In this document: one piece after another, positions 11,698 to 22,687 of the stretch
Numbering within the stretch: position 1 is the stretch's first letter
Layout: each line of letters starts with the position of its first letter
NCBI GenBank assembly: GCA_001630475.1
Contig: KV419401.1
Coordinates: 946,096 to 1,010,095 of the forward strand
Direction of reading: 5' to 3'
Length of the DNA: 64,000 nt
DNA from: Sistotremastrum niveocremeum HHB9708
Taxonomy: Eukaryota; Basidiomycota; Agaricomycetes; Sistotremastrales; Sistotremastraceae
The notes under the pieces: generated by a model
What the model saw: the letters and a program-made list of their open reading frames with translations, nothing else
Database searches by the model: none
Told to the model about the DNA's origin: nothing
Position numbers and translations under genes: made by a program

Positions 11698-13629
11698 ATG
11701 GCGTTGGAAAAACTGCCGGTTGAATTGATCCTGCAGGTGTTGAGGGGCGTTAGAATCATCGATGTTCTTGCTCTATCCCATGTGCGTACAATGCATCTTA
11801 TTCACCAAATTCCCTCTGGCTATAAACCATACTAATGACAGTGGCGTAGGTTTGTCACGAACTCCGAGAAATGCTTATCTCGCTACCAGAAGCTTGGAAG
11901 CATGCTCTTGACGGCGAATTGTGCCACATGGTCCAGTTGAAGCCGGGACAGTCAGATCTTGATCTACCCGAACTTTCAACAATCTCGATACATCCCTTTC
12001 TCGGCCTCAGTTTCTGCCAGTCCGCATCCGTTATCGACCACAGCAAAACCCCTGTATATTCGTATGAGCTTGGACCAGTGAAGCTGAAGAGTCAGCGAAC
12101 CATATGCCAACACTTCCACGACTCGAAGAACGCTGACATCTTCATGGACAATGCGTTCACAATGCAACAAGACTTTCAGGACGTGCTCGCAATGTCACCC
12201 GTTTATGTCGCTAATCCCCTGGGCTCCTCCAACAATTCTTTCCTCTCCGCGACAGCCTTCTTAGCCATCAACGAGGAGAAGAGATCCTTACATTGGCTAC
12301 ATATACTGCCAGATCCCTCTTTGATCATGGTGATTGAACCCCGAGAAGGGACCGTCAAATTGGTGTCGACGCGAGGACATACTCGTGATATCTCAACAGA
12401 CAAGGTCGAAGATCCACCGGACATTGCGAATCGACAGGGAGTTGTGAAGAGCGAAATTAAGATCCCAGATGGCAATATTGCAGTCTATGACGTTTGGGCC
12501 CCGAGCGGAGGAAAAGTTGTCTATATCGCTATCCTGAACCAAGGATGGTGGACTCAAGCACTTGGGCATGGCTTGTGAGTGTCCGCTCTTTGTAATCGCT
12601 TGTCCAGATCCTGAATTTCGTCAACAGGTTGTTCATTTATCGTATTCAATCCGAGACGAATATCCTTCAAGGGCCTCGAATTTCGCTGGAGAAGACGATA
12701 CAGATTGCTCCAGAAGCCGAGCAGAACATGGCGTTCGTTGGGGACTTTGTGGTTTTCTATACATTCTCAAGGCTTCGAATCATACGCTGGCAAAGCGATC
12801 AAGGCGTCATCTTCAAACCTCCTGCGAGCAATGTCGACGCAACTGAGCCAGTACGTGATATTCTAATTCAGGGGTTGCTTAACAATTCATCCTCTAACAG
12901 ATCCCTTGCATCGTCGGCGTCTCGATACATCCCAGCCAAGATGTTATCGTGGTTCACATATTGGACCACGAAGTGGAATTTCTGACGTGCTTGAAGATCC
13001 CGTCGGAATTGCCACATTTGGATCTTCGCGAAACAAGAATTTTGGAGTTTGATCCCGCTCGCACCATTTCACTCCAGCATAGTGAAAGAGTAGTGCAGGC
13101 CGGATTCACACTTGGCGGAGATGATTGGATATACCACACCACTATCCAAGTCGTCAAACCTCAACCGTTCAATTACTTCACGTTAGATGCACTCGGCAAC
13201 GATCAAATGACTGGATTTGATCCCGCTTATCCTGACGTCACCACGACTTTTCGTTCGTATACGCTCCGGGAGACGGCCAACGATATCCAGCTGGTTCCCC
13301 GGAGCCTTCATACGCTTGAGCATACCGCCGCAGCGAAACTACTGGGTGTCGGCAACGGCTTTTCGCTGCTTGTCAATGACTCAAGTACTCCGAAACATAC
13401 CTCCCATATCGAATCACCGGGAGAACGGAGAGCATTACCGCATACAATTCAGCTGATATGTCCAGGACACGGGAATATCCAGCCGTTGGATTTAGAACTT
13501 CCCTCTTCGTTCTCCGCTGACGAGAACGACCAGAAAGAAGACCATGACTGCGTGATCGTAGGCTGTGACGTCGTTCAAAGGCGCATCTACGCACGATGTG
13601 CAGGGACATTGCGACTGCTGCAATATTGA
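11698..13629 (+). CDS. F-box protein with beta-rich C-terminal region
   Basis: Four exons: 11698-11781, 11850-12574, 12628-12850 and 12901-13629, all with GT-AG junctions that keep frame. The N-terminus EKLPVELILQVLRG, with VLALSH at the exon border, is an F-box, which normally binds Skp1 in SCF ubiquitin ligases. The rest (about 560 residues) has alternating hydrophobic strands such as GDFVVFYTFSRLRIIRWQS, suggesting a beta-propeller-like fold, but no repeat unit is clear. It ends in RLLQY, recalling the QY end of the other F-box-type family in this window; otherwise the two are very diverged. Substrates unknown. Confidence 0.75.
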
Positions 13630-13929
13630 CTGCTCGCATCGACCTTCTATATTCATCGCGCCAACCCATACGATGTGACATCTCTCCTCAATTATCTTTC
13701 TTCTTCGCTTTCCGTGTTGGTCCGGATTCCCATCGGAATTCCCTTTTTACTACATCCCGGAATCAAAAATTCCACCCATTCTGCCTTCACAATGGTTCAA
13801 CGTTTAACCCTCTTCAATTCTCAAAGATACGTCCTGGGCCCTATTTTATCACTATGTTGTATCATTTCCCTTATTGTAAGTGTACAAAATATTGTACATC
13901 GAGAAGCGCCCTACATGTATTCCAATTAT
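13630..13929. other. Gap between F-box gene and SSP1
   Basis: Convergent 3' flanks. Open frames here have no domain features. Nothing else seen. Confidence 0.4.
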
Positions 13930-14454
13930 TCATGTGCAACACCAATTAACATGCGGGCCTCCAAAGCCGCCCGGACTGCAAGCGAAACCTGCTAAAACAT
14001 ATGCAGCAACGCACGTGCTATGCAGGACTCCATCCGGGGTCTTCACACTGGTGATATCGAAGCTTCAAGAAAATAGTCAGAGCCAACATCAACAGATGAA
14101 AACTGGTTGTAGCGAACTTTGAATCACAAGTAGTCACTGATCCATGGAACCAATCTGTCCCACAGTTATTGTCGGGACCTGTGTTGGGAGGGGAGGATTC
14201 TCCTAGGTTATCCAGGATATTGCAATTATTGTCCCAGATGACTCCGAACTGTTGAGTATCGTGAAGTAGTGAGTGAGGTGTCCTGTAGTAACGATAGCAT
14301 TACTCACGCTGAAGTCAACCGTGATGTCTTCACCGACGGCAATGGCACCCGGCGTGCATGGGTTCGCAGGGATTTGAGCATATGATCCCAGCGTATTGAA
14401 CAGAGCGCCAACCAACACAGCTAGCCCAATTTTGCGAGAGATGGAGAGCCACAT
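13930..14454 (-). CDS. Small secreted eight-cysteine protein SSP1
   Basis: Three exons: 14454-14308, 14248-14118 and 14062-13930 (411 coding bases, 136 residues). All junctions are GT-AG, with introns of 55-59 bases. Residues 1-26 form a signal peptide (basic start, then LAVLVGALFNTLGSYAQ). The mature part has eight cysteines: NPCTPGA, DNNCNIL, NNCGTD, TTCDSNF, STC, FAC and the terminal WCCT. It is paralogous to SSP2 at 18406, sharing all cysteine positions and both intron positions. The start at 14454 is chosen because the signal peptide begins there. The cysteine order does not fit hydrophobins, whose CC pairs are internal. Secretion follows from the sequence; an effector- or toxin-like role would be guesswork. 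Confidence 0.7.
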
Positions 14455-15660
14455 CGTACAGAGGCTGTTGAGTGTGAATATAACAGCACACTTTGAGTCG
14501 TACAAATATGCAATGCAGCGGCGATCGTGTGCCGAACAATTAAGTGGCCATTCGGTATGAGTCGGCGAGTACGTTGAATACCATGCAAGAGTTATCAGGG
14601 GTATGCCTTTGAGCGGGACACCCGACGGGCTGCATTCGGCCACAGAAGAGGTGCCGTCTTGTTTCCAAGGTCAGGGATGTCCGATTTTATGATCACGAGT
14701 CACATCCCCGGTGTGTAGTCGACCAGACGGAGTCTAGCCTGTTGAACAACTAGCGAGATTAGTTAAAGGAGCACCCCAGAAGGCAAAAGGGCCAAAAATC
14801 AGTTTTAATTTCCTCCGCTTTGCCGACGCAAGCTTGTTTATTCATGCTATTAATAGTAAACTGATCTCCAAGAAACGGTACCTTTCTAAGGTTCTGTCAA
14901 TGCTACCCGCGTTCATATGCCATTAAGACGTAAATATCAATGCTTTGAGGAGCACCTGAGTGATAGAGCTATGGGAGACTTGTGTTCCTGCCAAGGGGGC
15001 TTTTTTTTTTTTTTTTGTATATCAGGTCTTTTTTTTTATTAAGACCTCAGTTCGGTACACACCAAGCGCTTTTGCCTATATTGGGTCCTTATGTCCGGTA
15101 AACCCGATATTTCCGAATCCTGCCGAGATGCCGACGGAGATTGAAATTCAACCGAACACCCGCGAGCCTGTCAGCCGGCTCTCCAATGCCGAGTTGGTCG
15201 TTTGGGGTCTCTATATGAATGAATACACTGTAGTATTGGAGTTTTGCGCAGTGAGAGATGATAATATAGGACGTTGATACATATATAACCCAATACATTG
15301 AATAAAAAAACGGATACTTTTTTTTATTTAAGACCTCGTCCGGCTACACACCACACCTACCTGATATACCGGGATTTGCCGGTGAAGCACCCTTGGTTCC
15401 TGCGAGATGCCGAAGCGAGGGATTCTGCGAGCCGAAGACCGAGCGCTCAGCGCTAGTATCGAGCTGAGACGGCGTCGATGGGTTTCGACTCATTCGAAGT
15501 TGGACTCATCAATTTTCTGATTGGACTGATATTCCCCGGCGTGGCAGTGCGGATTTTTTAGCTCAGGAAACATATTTATCATTCGACTTGTTGAATCTTT
15601 CTCCACAAAATGGATTACGAGACCGCTTCATACAGTACCAAGATTCAAAACTAGCCTAAT
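14455..15660. other. Gene-free stretch with degenerate direct repeat
   Basis: Contains T tracts at 15001-15017 and 15030-15039, and a diverged direct repeat. About 15037-15150 and 15323-15430 both start with a T run followed by AAGACCTC, then ACACACC, and later CTGCxGAGATGCCGA. No coding signal. Confidence 0.4.
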
Positions 15661-18051
15661 TCAGCAAGGAATTTCCGGAGAAACACATTCAGCTTTATGT
15701 CCATTGTTCCAATGGAGGATCTGACTATAAAGTTCTATCAACAAATATCCAATGGATTTGACAGAACGAGATGAACACACCAGTCTTTCCCGCAATACTT
15801 GGTCATCCTACACCGAGCGCATTTCTTCAAGCCCATGGTTGTCTGCAGGCACCAAGTACATCGAGAAGATCCATCATCGACTGGAGCACCCAAGATTGTG
15901 TGGATAGAGCTCTCGAAGGTTTCTCCAGCTTTCAGATCCGTTGACGCGCCGTCGCCAAGATCGACTTTGTGTTCGGTCAATCTCTGACTCTCAGCACTGA
16001 TCTCTGGCATCTTCCCCATTTTCTTCAGCAGCGACGCCCACGCCCACTTCTTCGGAGACTTCTCACAATGAATCCCTAAATGAAGGACCGCAAGCCATAG
16101 TTCCCATAATTCTTTGGAACCCTGATTGAAAAGAGTGACGGATGACTTCATGGTTTCTGAAAGCTGTATGTCGTCCAAATCAATCAATCAATCGCATGAC
16201 TTGACAACTTGTTTCAAAAATCACGAACCAAGGAATTAATTTTAGACATTGTCAATTGTCCCATGTCGGTAATCAATTGGATTGCAATTGCCAATATCGT
16301 CATTATGTGACGTTCTCTGACGTGAGGGGGTGGGAGCCATTTGTCTCGAGCCAGGAAGCCGGTGGCTGCCAAGTACAACTGCTGTGCTCCGTACGCACGA
16401 CTAGAGTCGTGCGCCCCTTCGGTCCCTAGTGCAGTATATACAATGCCTTCACTAAAGACATTGATCGTAGCTTGATAGTGAATGCGATGAAGAAGATACG
16501 AGGTGGCGTCGGGACACTCAGTAGCCTTTGTATGCAAAAGTTCGTATTCTTTGCTCGAGCCGGTGTGCATTTTCATCCGAGAATAATAAAAATAACACCG
16601 TCCTGGCCAAGTCTCGGAGCAGATTTTCGCAGCAAGTTTGGCGGACTCGAAGGCCGGCTGGCGCATGTCGGAAAGTGCCCGCGAAGTGGAAACCACGTCG
16701 AACAACCTCATCAGAAATCCGACTCTAAGGACATCGGCTTCATACTCCTTACGATGGAACCGCAAAGCAACTTCCATATCATCAACAAGCTCGTTAACGA
16801 CTTGTGAGAGTGGAATCCCAATTAGTTCTGCGCAGGGATAGACGAATGATTCGGCATCATTGCTGGGTCCGTTGAGTTCGAAATCGACAAAACGTAATGC
16901 CGCCTCGTAGGGATCGAAAGGTTGGAGATTGGAGAGTAACTTGGTTGAAGGATTCTGATAACGCAGGATTATTTCTTCATAGGGAAGCGCCCGGACTCGC
17001 AGGTCGTCGCCATCCAGCCTGACCTTGCCGACTTTACGCCTCAGCCCGTCCGGGTTAGGATATCCTGGATAGCGTAGAATCATGCGAGGATTGCAGAGGC
17101 GCACATCTCGGGATGAATTTTTGTAGAAGATGTTCAAGAGGCCGAGAAATCCTCTACATCGGATGGTCAACGACGGGCTGAGGAAGAAACAGACGAAGAG
17201 CAGAATGCCTTTCTTCGCAGGAAGCTCTTCAATTGGCTTGCTATCATAGTAGGCGATCCAGGTAAATATTTCCGAGATGAGATCAAGTGTGTCCCATACT
17301 ATCGGGACTTGGGAATTGTAGGTTTCGAGTAGATCCACAAGCACACCAACGAGCTCTGGAAGCTTCAGATCGCTCAACTTGTCAGCACGTAGACTGTCCG
17401 TATACACGAGGTCATAAGCATTCAGCGCTGAGAGATAGGCGCGTAATAGAGTCAAAATTTGGGGGAACATATGTGGCTCGCTCGCATATGTGAGGATCCA
17501 TGGTGAGATTTGTGGTATCCCGGTCAGGGCTTGAGAACAGAGCATACGAGTGTCCGGACAGCTTTTAGTAGCCAAGTCGATCATGGTCTGGATAGCGAGC
17601 TCTCGTAATTGCGAGCTGTTGGGATGGATCTGCAGACATAGAAAGCCTGCCCAAAAGACGCCTGGCACCAGGCATGTTGAAAGCGTTTGGAAACTATATA
17701 GAGAATACGGACTCACCTTGATTAAAAATCTCTCGGGCCAAAATCGCGTCTCTGTGCATCCTACTAACTGCTACCAGAATACCCCCATGCACCCTTTCGT
17801 TGTTGCCGCATTGGACGAAACAGTCATATATCTCTCGAACAACCACCGAAGCTGCGTTGGCTTTGTGGATCGCCTTGATATCTTGAGGAGTCGATATTGC
17901 TATTGATACACAAGTAAGGAAATCTGTGGTTTTCGGCCAGAGAAGTTGGGAGCAACTAACCAAGATGGAGATGACGGCAGACGATGTCGCACATAGTATC
18001 CCATGAGAACGGAACCTCAACGCTGTCACATTCCTCAGCAATGTCATCCAT
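15661..18051 (-). CDS. MYND zinc-finger protein paralog 3 (intact)
   Basis: Five exons in the family pattern. Exon 1 starts at ATG 18051 (MDDIAEEC), which matches the starts of relatives; an upstream in-frame ATG at 18171 would add 40 residues. It ends MCDIVCRHLHL. Exon 2 (about 17899-17713) reads ISTPQDIKAIHKANAASVVV. Exon 3 (about 17632-16248) is the helical core (FTWIAYYDSKPIEELPAKKG, IRCRGFLGLLN, FDPYEAALRFVDFELNGP, WPGRCYFYYSRMK). Exon 4 (about 16178-15790) ends inside the finger: CTWCLQTTMGLKKCARC, TKYCGKD. Exon 5 completes it as CQILHWNNGHKAEC and ends SPEIPC. Cysteine spacing is that of a MYND domain (CxxC, CxxC, YCxxxCQ, H, C). The last intron splits the codon of the second-last zinc cysteine. 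There are no in-frame stops. Likely a protein-interaction factor; partners unknown. Confidence 0.78.
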
Positions 18052-18405
18052 CGAGATTTCGACGTGTCGAAATACGCCTTTAGGACCCATGGCTGGTCGG
18101 GCGCGTCGAAGTCGCGTCAACCTCCAGAAATTGAGGACAGCGCAGGTTGATGACGTAATGAAAGCTTCCATCGTAGATCTTTTTTGGGGATATGGCTTAT
18201 CAAAAGGGACTAATGTACAAGCACATATTTACTGTACTAGTACTCTCGTAACCAGATTTTGAAGCTATCACTGGGCAATCTTTTATTTCAGGAATTAATT
18301 TGGATTGGTGACTCCCACGCGCACGTTGCTTGAGCTAAGAGCATCTGAGATGTCGAGGAACGCACACAGCAGGGAGCTGATGAACGATCAAGCTCGACAT
18401 GCTGC

Positions 18406-18916
18406 TCAGGTACAGCAATATTTGACGACTGGACCGCCCATGATGGTAGCACCACAAGCCCAGCCCGCTAAGCCAACTACTGGCGCACATGTGCTACGAA
18501 CGATGCCATCGGGGGGTTTAACACTCGTGACAACAAAGCTGCGAGCCGTGTCAGTTGAGAATACGACAGATCAAGGGGGAAAGCACAAACTTTGAATCAC
18601 AAGTGACGATTGAGCCCCCGAAGTAGTCACTTCCACATACATGGCCGGGTCCTGAATTGACGGGAGATGAACCACCAGAGTTATCCAAGAAGTGGCAGTT
18701 GTTATCCACGATGAATCCAGACTATTGCATGAGATCGGTGAGCAAACGAATTTTGCGGTACATGACAAAATGACTTACGCTGGCATCGACCGTTATATCT
18801 GAGCCTACGCCGATGGCGCCCGTCGTACAAGGATTGGATGGAATCCCAGGTGAAGCAGCTAGGACACCAACGATTGCCAGTGCCACCACGGTAAGTTGAG
18901 CGGAGAGCGAGAACAT
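18406..18916 (-). CDS. Small secreted eight-cysteine protein SSP2
   Basis: Three exons: 18916-18779, 18721-18591 and 18538-18406 (402 coding bases, 133 residues), with introns of 57 and 52 bases. Signal peptide: MFSLSAQLTVVALAIVGVLA. The mature chain has eight cysteines: NPCTTGA, DNNCHFL, HVCGSD, VTCDSNF, STC, WAC and the terminal YCCT. Shared blocks with SSP1 include GxDITVD, DNNC, TCDSNF, TSVKxPDG, LAG and CCT-stop. The first intron is phase 0 in both genes; the second splits the Asn codon of CDSNF in both. Exon 3 is short and easy to miss, but its frame, acceptor and similarity to SSP1 support it. It lies between MYND paralogs 3 and 4. Confidence 0.7.
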
Positions 18917-18964
18917 CCTATAAGACTTTCGGTTGCGATGAAAATGTAAGGTCAGCCATAGGCG

Positions 18965-18972
18965 TATATATA
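18965..18972 (-). promoter_or_regulatory. TATA box upstream of SSP2
   Basis: TATATATA on the minus strand, about 49 bases before the SSP2 start codon and with no ATG between. The spacing is plausible for transcription starting 20-35 bases downstream. Confidence 0.45.
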
Positions 18973-19869
18973 GAGAAACTGAGCCATACTGTTGTGGAAC
19001 GCCAAGCCGTCACTTGATCCGAGAGACGGCAAACCACCTTGTTGCTGACCAGGATCCAGAGCTCGCCTACTACATTAAGCATGTTGCATGGATGGCTACA
19101 GTCGGGCAGGAAACCTCAAAGAGATATACGGAGGAGAAGCGATGGCCAGGGATGTCCGAAGCCGTAGACAGCCTCCATATCGTTGGTTCGTGATAAGGTC
19201 CACGTTTCAGCGAACCGAAACTGAGATGAGGGACAAAATGACGACGAGGAAGACTAGGCATCAAGACAAACATTAGAGTTAATGGACCAGTTCATTACCA
19301 TCTCAGGATCAGCGGCCTAATACTGGAGGAAGAATGGAGATCTTCAATCAAATCTAGTGATTAGAGGTCTGACTTCGCGAGCACACGCGTCGAGCCCTTC
19401 TGTTGCGCATGACAAGAGGTCTTCGCCAAGTAACCTTGAAGACCCTAAATTGAGTAAAGAACAGGGAGATATTGAAGCGATGATAATCCCATTCGCTGTC
19501 GTCCTGAAGGCCATCAGACTGTCAGCATGCTTTGGCTAAAATCCCGACTCGGGCCCCCCGGTCATGCACTGGCAGCTTCAACGCCGTTTGAGACAGGAGA
19601 GTCAAGGTCACAGCATAGGCGTAGCAGATAAGTTTGGTATGTTCTGTTCGACAGTCCACAGCACTGTGACGTTCGAAAGGGCAGACAAAGAGGACTGCGC
19701 TGGTCAACTGTTGATAGCGTTATCGAGAAAACTTTGCCAAATTACAAACTCCGACGAAGCGGGTACTGTACAGGAGAACGGTAAAATAAGATATAGATAA
19801 TTAAGAGCTACAAGCGGATCCTCCAAATGTATTGGGAGGCAAATCTTGGATGAATACGATTCAGTATAA
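18973..19869. other. Intergenic stretch upstream of SSP2
   Basis: Upstream of SSP2 and 3' of MYND paralog 4. The small open frames here lack starts, splice context or domains. Nothing recognised. Confidence 0.4.
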
Positions 19870-22221
19870 CTAGGTCGAAATCAGGGGGGAAATGCATTCA
19901 GCTTTGTGCCCGGTCTTCCAATGACGTTCCTGACTGATAAAGATCGATCAGCCACGGCCTTTGAAGATAGAATCGATATATACATACCATACTTTATCAC
20001 AATACTTTGCCTTCGCACATCCCGTACATTTCCTCAATCCTATACTGCGCCTCCCACAATAAGTACACCGATGTTGTTGCCGATACCCCACGGCCTCGAG
20101 AATATGTTGCGGGACTTTATCCTCATCTGCCATTTTCTCGTCTTTATCATAGAGTCGCAGCCTTTCAAAGAGAAGCCCTATGTTTTTCTCCTGTGAAGCT
20201 AATGGCTCGGTCGATTTGACTGCTTCGATAAAGGACTTCCATCGCTTCGATTCGTAATACAGACAGAACGTTGCTGCGAGTCTGATGAGCGCCACATGCT
20301 CAGAATAGTGGTTGTTAAAGAGGCAATGGATGGCGTTTCTGAGCTTGTTTCTCTATAGGTGGTCGAATCTATCAGAATACGACTCAAGGAGAGCGAAGGA
20401 CGGCTTACCAACGACTTTAAGTCGCTTGGTGTGAAGCTAGGGCATTAATTAACGAGCGTCGTCAAAGCAGCCAATATCGTAAGAATCTGTTCCTCCGCAG
20501 AGCCCGGTCTCGAATGCTCAAGAGCTGTAGCAATCCGTTCCCCAGCCTCTTTCATATACTCTTCGCCGAATATCTGGGATCGAAGGCGAATAGCATCCGC
20601 ATCGACGCAGAGCCGCACAATTCCCATACTGAACGTATTGAGAGAGGCTTCGAAAGCGAGTTGGGACCGTAAATTGGGTGTACAGCTTGCACGGTCCACC
20701 TGCTCGTCGACCCGCGCAACGTACTCGGCGCCTATTTGAGACTGGAGCCACGCGTAATGAAAATAGCAGCTGTCCGGCCATCGTTTGATGCATACCCGAG
20801 CGGCTCCTTGGTTAGTAGCATTAAGGACGTTGATAGCTCCTCCATCCGACTCCCCGAAGTGAAGGATCCGTCTTGAGAGAAGGAGGAAGCTGAAATTGAG
20901 AACGTCGATCTCGTATTCCTTATCGTGAGATCTGAGCGCTTCTTCCATCGCATCCCAGACTTCAGGAGTATGCTGCGCGGTTCCAAGAATACGGTCTTTA
21001 GGATAGATGAAGGATTCGTCGCTACTCCGAGGGCCGTTTAGTTCAAAATCCACGACTCGCAACGCCGTCTCATATGGATCAAAACCGTCGGGAAGAGTCA
21101 TAGTCTCGTCATTCTGAATTTCATGGATAGGGGTATTTCCTAATTCAGCATGAATGAACTTGCTCATGCATCGAAGGAAGAGGGGAGGCGGTGTCAGCTT
21201 CAAAATGAGCTGATCGGGAGTCTCGATTTTGCCAAGATGGAGAATATGTTGGGGATTGCAAAGGCGGATCTCTTGAGCGGTATCATTGTGGTAGAGATTG
21301 AGCAGACCCATAACTCCAGAGGCTCGGATGGGCATCGACGAGCTGAGCATGAATGCGGTGAAGAGTGATACACCTTCGTTATCGGGGATATCGAGGATAG
21401 CGCTACTTTGGTAGTAGGCTATCCATGAAAAGATCTCCGCTATGAACTCGAGAGATTCCCAAAGTGACTCGGGTGAGCTGGGATTGTCCACGAGCTCCAT
21501 CAATTTGCGAGTCAACATCGGTAGTTCCAGAGACTGGAGATTCGATGAAGGGAGAGGCTCCTGATTGAGCACCTTGTAAGCGTTTAGCTTCGATAGATAA
21601 CGCTGGAGGATCTTCAGCTGAGTCAAAAGGATCTCCGGGTCGTCCGTGCACCGATTAAGAGCTCGAGCAATCTTGGCTGTTCCTTCAAACGCTTGGTCGA
21701 ATATGGTCTTGTACTCGGCCGCAGCCCAGGATAGATCATAGATGGTGTCGGTTATAAGCTCGTGGAATTGGGTGGGGTCGGGATGAACGTCGAAATCATG
21801 ATCAAAGTCGAGCTCAAGACATTGGAAGGCGAGATGAAGGAGATCTGCTTACGCGGTTTAGTATCGGAAATCGTGAAGGTTGATGGAAAACGTACTCTGC
21901 CTGGCTATTTCCTGACCTAGGACGCCATCCTTCAACAGTCGTCGAAATGTCTTCAATATGCCACCCAGTACCCGTCCATCTCTCATGTTTTCGGCGGCGC
22001 ATTCCAATAACTTCCGGGTAGCTTCAGCTCCTGCATCTCTCTTGATAATATGCTTGATGTCTCTATCCGTGGATGCGGCTGCTCGCAGTCAGTGAAGTGA
22101 GACAGGGGTCTTACCGGCCTTCCTCACCTAGTCCAAGATGACGACAGACAATCTTGCTGAGGTCTTCCAGAGTAAAATACTGTATTTCGATAGCATTGAG
22201 GATTCTGGTGAGCTCGTTCAT
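19870..22221 (-). CDS. MYND zinc-finger protein paralog 4, with an in-frame TAA (likely broken)
   Basis: Exon 1 (ATG 22221, MNELTRIL) ends LSKIVCRHLGL. Exon 2 reads STDRDIKHIIKRDAGAEA. Exon 3 carries the core (FSWIAYYQSSAILDIPDNEG, GVMGLLNLYHNDTAQEIRLC, CFHYAWLQSQIGAEYV). At 20445-20447 a TAA interrupts the frame; the codons beyond it (CPSFTPSDLKSLV, then a GTAAGC donor) still align with paralogs 5 and 6. Exon 4 then encodes a good finger, CTYCGRRSIGLRKCTGCAKA, YCDK, completed in exon 5 as CQERHWKTGHKAEC and ending SPLIST. So only one codon separates core and finger. The product may be a core-only protein, or the locus may be a recent pseudogene. It is closest to paralogs 5 and 6 next door. 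Confidence 0.7.
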
Positions 22222-22687
22222 GTCCAGCAATGCAGTGAGGTGAGCATGAATTTGAGAACGAGCTTGGGTGTCTTTGAAACCCCTTATGCTCAAATGCGGC
22301 TCATGAATTAAGACATGAGCCGTGTCGGATCCCCATGCGACTGAGTCGCTTGCTGGAGCAAGCCAGACGCTGAGTCTGTCTCAGGTACGTATAGCTAGAG
22401 ACGAGATAACTGTAGCACTGAGCCGTAGATGCTCAAATTGCCAGTCAAAAGGGCACGATAGAGGTCGAGGATGTGGTCAAAGTCGCAGTTTTGCACTTTT
22501 CCTGATGGAGCTCAGGTGCTAGCTAAACTCCGTTAAATCCGTTGCATTTCTCTGGTGAACGCGTACTAGTACTACTGGCACCAAATTTATCTGTATGGGC
22601 AAGCCAAATATGATAGAATAAAATACGAATAACGAATAACCCAAGTGAATCCTAGGAGACATTTTTAGTGACAATGGTTCTGCATGA
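22222..22687. other. Spacer between MYND paralogs 4 and 5
   Basis: Presumed promoter of paralog 4 and 3' flank of paralog 5. I see no distinct element. Confidence 0.35.

Noticed and set aside
13930-14454. Hydrophobin identity for SSP1 and SSP2
   Set aside because: Eight cysteines are present but the order is C-C-C-C-C-C-CC, without the two internal CC pairs of hydrophobins.
15001-15040. T tracts as a terminator or poly(A) tail of a retrotransposed gene
   Set aside because: No coding remnant or flanking duplication found next to them.
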